Shown one piece after another: positions 58,364 to 64,000 of a stretch of 64,000 nucleotides of DNA. The stretch spans positions 558,001 through 622,000 of the forward strand of contig NZ_FMYH01000001.1 in NCBI RefSeq assembly GCF_900096585.1. Reading direction: 5' to 3'. Numbering within the stretch: position 1 is the first letter of the stretch; the number at the start of each line of letters is the position of its first letter. This DNA is from Sanguibacter gelidistatuariae. GTDB taxonomy: Bacteria > Actinomycetota > Actinomycetes > Actinomycetales > Cellulomonadaceae. A program made the translations under genes and the position numbers. The notes under the pieces are model-generated. The model had not been told where the DNA came from, searched no databases, and saw only the letters and a list, made by a program, of their open reading frames with translations.

Positions 58364-60799
58364 ATGACCTCCACCCACTGCCCCTACTGCGCGCTCCAGT
58401 GCGCCATGTCGCTGGGCCCCGTGCCCGACGCCGTCCCCGCGCCCGCCTCCCACCTCGCCGTGGGAGGCGGGCCGGGGATGCCCGACGGCGCGGGCGAGAC
58501 GGCCGCAGCTGCGATGGCGGCCAACTCGGCTGCTGCAGCCGAGGACCGTCCGCGCGGCGTCCTCGCGGAGGCGACCATCCCCGGGGGCCCGGCGCGCGTC
58601 GTCGTGCACGGGCGGGACTTCCCGACCAACAAGGGTGGGCTGTGCCAGAAGGGGTGGACCAGCGCGAGCGTGCTGGGGGCGGGGGACCGGCTCACCACGC
58701 CGCTCGTGCGCGGGGCCGACGGCGAGCTGCGCGCGGCGAGCTGGGACGACGCGCTCGACCTGATCGCCGAGCGTGCGACGACCATCGCCGCTGAGCACGG
58801 CCAGGACGCGGTCGCCGTCTTCGGCGGTGGCGGGCTGACCAACGAGAAGGCCTACGCCCTCGGCAAGTTCGCCCGGACGGTGCTGCGCACCGCGAACATC
58901 GACTACAACGGCCGGTTCTGCATGGCGAGCGCCGCGGCCGGCGCCAACCGGGCCTTCGGCCTCGACCGTGGCCTGCCGTTTCCGCTCGCCGACCTCGGCG
59001 GGGCGCAGGCGGTCATACTGCTCGGCTCCAACCTCGCCGAGACCATGCCGCCCGCGCTCCAGCACCTGGCCGGCGCGCGTGAGCGTGGTGGCCTGATCGT
59101 CGTCGACCCGCGGCGCAGCGCGACCGCGACCCTGACCGCAGACGGCGCCGGGGTGCACCTGCAGCCCGTCCCCGGCACGGACCTCGTCGTGCTGCTCGCG
59201 CTGTTGCACGTCGTGTGGGCCGAGGGTCTCAGCGACGCCGGCTATCTCGAGTCCCGCACGACCGGGGCCGACGCCGTGCGCCGCTCGGTCGCCGCGTGGT
59301 GGCCCGAGCGCGCCGAGCAGGTCTGCGGGATCGACGCCGGGGAGCTACGCCGGGTGGCCCGGCTGCTCGCCGCGGCGAGCCCGGCCGGCGGCGGCTCGGG
59401 CGCCTACATACTGACCGGCCGCGGCGTCGAGCAGTCGACCCAGGGGACCGCGACGGTGACCGCCGCGATCAACCTCGCCCTCGCCCTCGGGCTGCCCGGA
59501 CGGGTCGGGTCGGGCTACGGCGCGGTGACCGGGCAGGGCAACGGGCAGGGCGGGCGCGAGCACGGGCAGAAGGCCGACCAGCTGCCCGGCTACCGCAAGA
59601 TCGACGACCCGGCCGCCCGCGAGCACGTCGCCCGGGTGTGGGGGGTCGACCCGGCGTCCATCCCCGGGCCTGGCCTGCCCGCCGTCGAGCTGCTGCGCCG
59701 CCTCGCCGCACCGGCCGGGGCCGGCACCCCGGCCGGACCGCGGATGCTCTTCGTGCACGGCTCCAACCTCGTGGTCAGCGCCCCGAACTCCACCCGGGTC
59801 ACCGCGAACCTGCAGGCCCTGGACTTCCTCGTGGTGTGCGACTTCGTGCCGTCGGAGACCGCGCTCCTCGCCGACGTGATCCTGCCGGTCACCCAGTGGG
59901 CCGAGGAGGAGGGCACCATGACCTCCCTCGAGGGGCGGGTCATCCGCCGGCGCAAGGCACTCGCGGCCCCACCGGGTGTGCGCTCCGAGCTCGACATCTT
60001 CGCGGACCTCGCCGCGCGCCTGGGCTCGCCCGTGCACTTCGGAACCGACCCCGCGAAGGTCTTCGACGAGCTCGCGCGGGCGAGCGCGGGCGGGCCGGCC
60101 GACTACTCCGGTCTCAGCCACGCCCGCCTGGACGCCGAGTCCGAGCCGGGGCTGTTCTGGCCGTGCCCCGCGCCACCGGCACAGCCCGCGCGACCGGACC
60201 AGGCGCTGGCGCAGGACCGGCCGGCGATCTCGGGTCAGGCGGACCAGGCAGCGCTGCACCCAGGCACCCCGCGGACCTTCCTCGACTCCTTCCCGACGCC
60301 CGACGGTCGGGCCCGGATGATCGCCGTCGACCACGTCGGCCCGAGCGACGACCTGCGCCCCGACGCCCCGCTCTACCTCATCACCGGGCGGGTGCTCCAG
60401 CACTACCAGTCCGGCGCGCAGACCCGCCGGGTGAGCGAGCTCGCCGCGGCCCAGCCCGGGCCGTTCGTCGAGATCCACCCCGTGCTCGCGCTCACCCTCG
60501 GGATCGACGAGGGCGCTCCCGTCCGGCTGGCCACCGCCCGCGGGGCCATCGTCGCGGGTGCCCGGCTGACGACGGCCGTGCGCCCGGACACCGTGTTCAT
60601 GCCCTTCCACTGGTCCGGCCCGGGCAGCGTCAACCGGATCACGACCGACGCGACCGACCCGATCTCGGGCATGCCGGAGTTCAAGTTGTGCGCGGTCGAC
60701 GTCAGTCTCGCCGGCGCGGTCGTGCCCGCCCGCGACGCCGATCGCATCTCGGCGCCAGCTCCCTCGACCCGCTCCGACACCCTGGAGGTTCCCCGATGA
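58364..60799 (+). CDS. Assimilatory nitrate reductase catalytic subunit (molybdopterin oxidoreductase)
   Basis: 811 residues of the NasA/NasC type. The N-terminal [4Fe-4S] ligands are Cys6, Cys9 and Cys13 (CPYCALQC) plus the Cys of GGLCQKGW at about 90. Between the third and fourth cysteine is an Ala/Gly/Pro-rich insertion of some 50 residues not usual in the family. Molybdopterin-binding motifs include NYNGRFCMA-like YNGRFCMASAAAGANRAFG (Cys ligand to Mo), GSNLAETMPP, LTGRGVEQST and GYGAVTGQGNGQGGREHGQKADQLPGYR. The C-terminal molydopterin dinucleotide-binding domain is present from about 670. It reduces nitrate to nitrite. Confidence 0.93.
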   Translation: MTSTHCPYCALQCAMSLGPVPDAVPAPASHLAVGGGPGMPDGAGETAAAAMAANSAAAAEDRPRGVLAEATIPGGPARVVVHGRDFPTNKGGLCQKGWTSASVLGAGDRLTTPLVRGADGELRAASWDDALDLIAERATTIAAEHGQDAVAVFGGGGLTNEKAYALGKFARTVLRTANIDYNGRFCMASAAAGANRAFGLDRGLPFPLADLGGAQAVILLGSNLAETMPPALQHLAGARERGGLIVVDPRRSATATLTADGAGVHLQPVPGTDLVVLLALLHVVWAEGLSDAGYLESRTTGADAVRRSVAAWWPERAEQVCGIDAGELRRVARLLAAASPAGGGSGAYILTGRGVEQSTQGTATVTAAINLALALGLPGRVGSGYGAVTGQGNGQGGREHGQKADQLPGYRKIDDPAAREHVARVWGVDPASIPGPGLPAVELLRRLAAPAGAGTPAGPRMLFVHGSNLVVSAPNSTRVTANLQALDFLVVCDFVPSETALLADVILPVTQWAEEEGTMTSLEGRVIRRRKALAAPPGVRSELDIFADLAARLGSPVHFGTDPAKVFDELARASAGGPADYSGLSHARLDAESEPGLFWPCPAPPAQPARPDQALAQDRPAISGQADQAALHPGTPRTFLDSFPTPDGRARMIAVDHVGPSDDLRPDAPLYLITGRVLQHYQSGAQTRRVSELAAAQPGPFVEIHPVLALTLGIDEGAPVRLATARGAIVAGARLTTAVRPDTVFMPFHWSGPGSVNRITTDATDPISGMPEFKLCAVDVSLAGAVVPARDADRISAPAPSTRSDTLEVPR

Positions 60800-62664
60800 A
60801 CACCACCTCGGACCGTCCACCTCGCACGCGGATCGTGGTCGTTGGCAACGGCATGGTCGGCTCCCGATTCGTCGACGACCTGCTCTCGCGCGACGGCGCT
60901 GGCCCCGGCCCGGACGCCCGCTTCGAGATCACGGTGCTGGGCGCTGAGGCCTACGAGCCCTACAACCGGGTGCTGCTCAGCGAGGTGGTCGCCGGCAAGG
61001 TCGAGGTCGCCTCGCTCGCGCTGCCCGCGCTCGTCCACCCCCGAGCGAGAGTGCACCGCGGCATGGCGGCCGTCCGCATCGACCGGGCGGCCCGCGCGGT
61101 GCACGTCGAGGACGGCGCGGCCCACGGCTACGACGTGCTTGTGCTGGCCACCGGGTCGAGCGCCCGCATCCCCGCGATCACCGGGCTGATCGTCGCCCCC
61201 GACGCGCCGGCGGCGCCCTCCCTGCCTGGCGCGTCTGCCGGGACGACCGGAACCGCTGCGCCCGTCCTGCCCGGCTGGACCGCCGCGTTGCCCCGCGGCG
61301 TGCACGCGCTGCGCACCCTCGACGACGCCCGCGAGATCGTCGCAGCCTGCGTCAACGCCCGGCGCGCCGTCGTCATCGGGGCGGGGGTGCTGGGCCTGGA
61401 GGCCGCCTGCGGGCTGGCCCGGCGCGGCCTCGAGGTCACCGTCATCCACGGCGGGCCGTCCCTCATGGACCGCCAGCTCGACGCTGACGCCGGGGCCGTC
61501 GCGGCCGCGACGCTCACCGCGTTGGGCGTCGCCCAGCGCCTCGCCGCCCGCACGACCGAGATCCTTGTCACCGACGGGTTGGTGACCGGCCTGCTCCTCA
61601 CCCAGCCCGACGGCGAGCACCACCTGCCCGTCGACCTCCTTGTCCTCACCTGCGGCACCGTCCCCGAGGCCCGCATCGCCGCCGACGCCGGGCTGCCGGT
61701 GGACCGCGGGATCGTCGTCGACGACTCCCTGTGCAGCCCGGGGGACCCTCGGATCTTCGCGATCGGGGACTGCGCGCAGCCCCGCGAGGGCGGAACCGGG
61801 CTCATCGCCCAGGGCTGGGACCAGTCCCGGCGCCTCGCCGACCACCTGACAGCGAGCGCGGCCCGCGCGGCCGCCGAGTCCGGCGCCGGCCGGGTGCGCC
61901 TCGGCGGCGCGCAGCTCAACCCGGGCCGGCCGAGCATGGCGCTGCGGCTGAGCATGAACGTCATCACCCGGGCGCCGGGGGCGGCCGGCGGCGGCGCAGA
62001 CCCCGGAGCGGCCGCCGACCTGGGTCCTGCGGTGGCACCCGCCCAGCAGACCCCTGCTCAGCTGCCCCCGGCCCAACCCGCGCCGGAGGCCCCGCGGGGG
62101 ACCGACGTCGTGCGTCTCAAGGCGGCCGGCCTCGACGTGGTGACCATGGGGGTGTGCGGGGCGCGCCGCGTGCCGGACTCCTCGCACCGCACCGTGCGAC
62201 TGTCCGACCCGGCCGCCGGGCGGCACGTCGAGGTCGTCGTGGCCGGCGGGTTTGTCATCGGCGCGACGTGCGTGGGCGCGCCGCAGATCGGTGCGGACCT
62301 CACGGCCGCGTACACCCGGCGCACCCCCGTGCCCGCGGACCCGGCCTACCTCCTGCTGCAGCCGGTCGCATCGGCGACCACGACGGCGTCGGATCCCACC
62401 CACATGCCCGACCGCACGACCGTGTGCCGCTGCAATTCCGTGACCAAGGCGGGCATCGTCGAGTCGTGGCGTGGGGGAGCGCGGTCGGTCGCGGAGGTGG
62501 CCAAGGCCACCCGGGCGACCACCGGATGCGGGGGGTGCAAGGACGTGGTGTGCGGACTCGTGGACTGGCTGGCGGCGACCGACCCCGCCCAGGAAGAGGA
62601 CGCCCCCGCCGAGACGCGCGAGGTGGCGGCCGGAAACCTCACGGGCGCCCGAGGCCCCCTGTGA
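60796..62664 (+). CDS. FAD-dependent electron-transfer subunit with Bfd-like [2Fe-2S] domain (NasB-like)
   Basis: 622 residues. The N-terminal pyridine-nucleotide-disulfide oxidoreductase fold begins RIVVVGNGMVGSRFVDDLL, with the second NAD-binding site AVVIGAGVLGLEAACGLARRG and IFAIGDCAQP. The C-terminal Bfd-like domain carries the cysteines in VCRCNSVTK and TTGCGGCKDVVC, a [2Fe-2S] cluster site as in NirB and NasB. It probably passes NAD(P)H electrons to the nitrate reductase. An Ala/Pro-rich linker lies near 400-440. ATG 60796 overlaps the reductase stop (ATGA). Confidence 0.88.
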   Translation: MNTTSDRPPRTRIVVVGNGMVGSRFVDDLLSRDGAGPGPDARFEITVLGAEAYEPYNRVLLSEVVAGKVEVASLALPALVHPRARVHRGMAAVRIDRAARAVHVEDGAAHGYDVLVLATGSSARIPAITGLIVAPDAPAAPSLPGASAGTTGTAAPVLPGWTAALPRGVHALRTLDDAREIVAACVNARRAVVIGAGVLGLEAACGLARRGLEVTVIHGGPSLMDRQLDADAGAVAAATLTALGVAQRLAARTTEILVTDGLVTGLLLTQPDGEHHLPVDLLVLTCGTVPEARIAADAGLPVDRGIVVDDSLCSPGDPRIFAIGDCAQPREGGTGLIAQGWDQSRRLADHLTASAARAAAESGAGRVRLGGAQLNPGRPSMALRLSMNVITRAPGAAGGGADPGAAADLGPAVAPAQQTPAQLPPAQPAPEAPRGTDVVRLKAAGLDVVTMGVCGARRVPDSSHRTVRLSDPAAGRHVEVVVAGGFVIGATCVGAPQIGADLTAAYTRRTPVPADPAYLLLQPVASATTTASDPTHMPDRTTVCRCNSVTKAGIVESWRGGARSVAEVAKATRATTGCGGCKDVVCGLVDWLAATDPAQEEDAPAETREVAAGNLTGARGPL

Positions 62665-62671
62665 GCAGAAA

Positions 62672-62687
62672 GTAACTACAGAGAAAC
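62672..62687 (+). promoter_or_regulatory. GlnR box upstream of nirB
   Basis: GTAAC-TACAGA-GAAAC, an exact match to the actinobacterial GlnR consensus (gTnAC-N6-GAAAC). It is 45 bases before the nirB ATG, in the gap after the flavoprotein gene, and indicates nitrogen-controlled transcription of nirB separate from the upstream genes. Confidence 0.85.
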
Positions 62688-62732
62688 TCCTCACGTACCG
62701 GGCAGAAATCCGCGCCTCCTACCGTCGGTGAC

Positions 62733-64000
62733 ATGGCTCAGACACTCGCTCCCAGCAAGCACATGGTCGTCGTCGGCGGCGGTATGGTCGCGCAGCGTCT
62801 CGTGGAGGCGCTGCGCTCGCGGGACACCGCGAACACCTGGCGCGTCACGATCTTCGCCGAGGAACCACGGTCCCCCTACGACCGGGTGGCCCTCACCTCC
62901 TACTTCTCCGCACGCGACCCCGAGGACCTCTCCCTCGGTGACCCCGCCCTGTGGGACGACCCCCAGGTCACTCTGATCAAGGACTGCAAGATCGACTCGA
63001 TCGACCGGGCGGCCCAGCAGGTCACCGACCGCCTCGGCCGGGTGTGGGACTACGACGAGCTCGTGCTGGCCACCGGGTCGGACGCGGCCGTGCCGCCGAT
63101 CCCCGGGGCGGACCTGCCGGGCGTCTTCGTCTACCGCACGATCGACGACGTCGCCGCCCTGCGCGGCTGGGTCGAGGAACGCCGGCGCTCCGGCAAGCCC
63201 GTGCGCGGCGCAGTCATCGGCGGCGGGCTGCTCGGCCTCGAGGCCGCGGGCGCGCTCAAGGCCCTCGACGCCCAGGCCACGGTCATCCAGTTCGGCACGC
63301 ACCTCATGAACGCCCAGATCGACCTCGGCGGCGGCGAGGCGCTCAAGCGCCTCATCAACGCCATGGGCATCGCGGTGCGCGTGAGTACCGGCACCAAGGA
63401 GATCCGGGCGTCCCGGCGGTCCGGCTATGTGGGCCGCCTCGACTTCACCGACGGCGGGCGCCTCGACGTCGACGTCGTTGTCCTCGCCACGGGCGTCCGC
63501 CCCCGTGACGAGCTTGCCCGTGCGGCCGAGCTGCCCGTCGGCGAGCGCGGCGGCGTGGTCGTCGACCTCTCCTGCCACACCGAGGACCCCCGCATCTGGG
63601 CGGTCGGTGAGGTCGCGTGCATCGAGGGCCAGTGCATCGGCCTCGTCGCCCCCGGCTACGCGATGGCCGAGGTCGTCGCGGACCGCCTGCTCGGCGGCGA
63701 GGCGACGTTCCCGGGCGCGGACACCGCGACCAAGCTCAAGCTGCAGGGCGTGGACGTGGCCAGCTTCGGCGACGCCTTCGCCCGCACCGAGGGCGCCATG
63801 GAGCTCGTCTACGCCGACCCGGTCGCCGGCGTCTACAAGAAGCTCGTCCTGTCCGACGACGCCCGCACCCTCCTCGGCGGCGTGTTCGTCGGCGACGCCT
63901 CGGCCTTCGCGGGGCTGCGCCCGCTCACCGGCCGCGAGCTGACCGGCGACCCGGGTGCCTACCTCCTCCCCGAGGGGTCCGCCCCGTCCCCCGGCGCCGA
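62733..64000 (+). CDS. nirB: Nitrite reductase (NADH) large subunit (partial, C-terminus outside window)
   Basis: The first 422 residues are visible. FAD/NAD-binding oxidoreductase domain: HMVVVGGGMVAQRLVEAL, LVLATGSDAAVPPIPG, GAVIGGGLLGLEAAGALKAL and WAVGEVACIEGQ. Residues from about 330 (GADTATKLKLQGVDVASFGDAF) correspond to the linker typical of NirB ahead of its [2Fe-2S] and siroheme domains, which lie past base 64000. It reduces nitrite to ammonium with siroheme, whose precursor uroporphyrinogen III is made by the hem genes of this window. Confidence 0.92.
   Translation, partial: MAQTLAPSKHMVVVGGGMVAQRLVEALRSRDTANTWRVTIFAEEPRSPYDRVALTSYFSARDPEDLSLGDPALWDDPQVTLIKDCKIDSIDRAAQQVTDRLGRVWDYDELVLATGSDAAVPPIPGADLPGVFVYRTIDDVAALRGWVEERRRSGKPVRGAVIGGGLLGLEAAGALKALDAQATVIQFGTHLMNAQIDLGGGEALKRLINAMGIAVRVSTGTKEIRASRRSGYVGRLDFTDGGRLDVDVVVLATGVRPRDELARAAELPVGERGGVVVDLSCHTEDPRIWAVGEVACIEGQCIGLVAPGYAMAEVVADRLLGGEATFPGADTATKLKLQGVDVASFGDAFARTEGAMELVYADPVAGVYKKLVLSDDARTLLGGVFVGDASAFAGLRPLTGRELTGDPGAYLLPEGSAPSPGA

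Noticed and set aside
59215-60795. Long + strand frame continuous with the NasB-like gene
   Set aside because: Only the part from ATG 60796 has protein-like sequence and domains; the earlier part overlaps the nitrate reductase in another frame.
1-64000. CRISPR arrays, insertion sequences, integrase genes or attachment sites
   Set aside because: No regularly spaced repeats, transposase or integrase sequence was found.

Overview
The window is high-GC DNA with dense, often start-stop overlapping genes. The gene families (coproporphyrin-branch heme genes, CsoR copper control, GlnR-type boxes on nitrate genes, ABC sugar importers without their own ATPase, DUF2330, DUF4333) point to an actinobacterium, most likely in or near the Micrococcales. 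I identified 61 protein genes, two of them cut by the window ends. I saw no rRNA, tRNA, CRISPR array, insertion sequence or phage. No stretch longer than 300 bases lacks a gene; the larger gaps hold promoters, operators and long hairpins, listed separately.

Layout. 1-4410: a CPBP membrane protease (partial), a CopC-domain protein, and a four-gene operon (membrane protein, winged-helix regulator, ABC-2 exporter). 4455-10560: copper module (copA; csoR-copZ) with two CsoR operators, a DUF2330 protein, and small membrane and cupin genes. 10629-26879: tetrapyrrole genes in two blocks, hemD-hemB-hemL and hemC-hemY-hemE with divergent hemA. About 7.7 kb of unrelated genes separate the blocks: an alpha/alpha-barrel protein, a tightly coupled operon (response regulator-PIG-L deacetylase fusion, ATP-grasp, PHP, GT2 glycosyltransferase, small membrane protein), and a chemoreceptor. 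27019-37641: a sugar or amino-sugar utilisation locus (amidohydrolase, AgaS-like SIS protein, ABC importer, PfkB kinase, DeoR regulator, GH4 glycosidase, tagatose-6-phosphate-type kinase, class II aldolase) with matching TGATCA operators in two intergenic regions.

37638-48951: DUF4333 protein, lipoprotein and trypsin-like lipoprotein in one operon; NERD protein and purB; a WXG100-like protein with a large alpha/beta hydrolase; a small four-helix membrane protein; hisC; a luciferase-like oxidoreductase fused to a hemerythrin domain; a Gly/Tyr-repeat membrane protein. 49197-53201: E1 alpha, E1 beta and E2 of a 2-oxoacid dehydrogenase complex behind a set of CCTACG palindromes. 53371-56681: MBL hydrolase, DUF5692 membrane protein with its TetR regulator, and a YgjV/GNAT-like protein. 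56945-64000: assimilatory nitrate genes (narK, nitrate reductase, electron-transfer flavoprotein, start of nirB) with GlnR-like boxes.

The most unusual items are the response regulator-PIG-L/ATP-grasp/PHP/GT2 operon sitting inside the heme locus, the luciferase-hemerythrin fusion, the WXG100-like/hydrolase pair, and a set of very long, near-perfect hairpins between genes. Two of these hairpins (4455 and 53235) are related and differ by compensated base changes.
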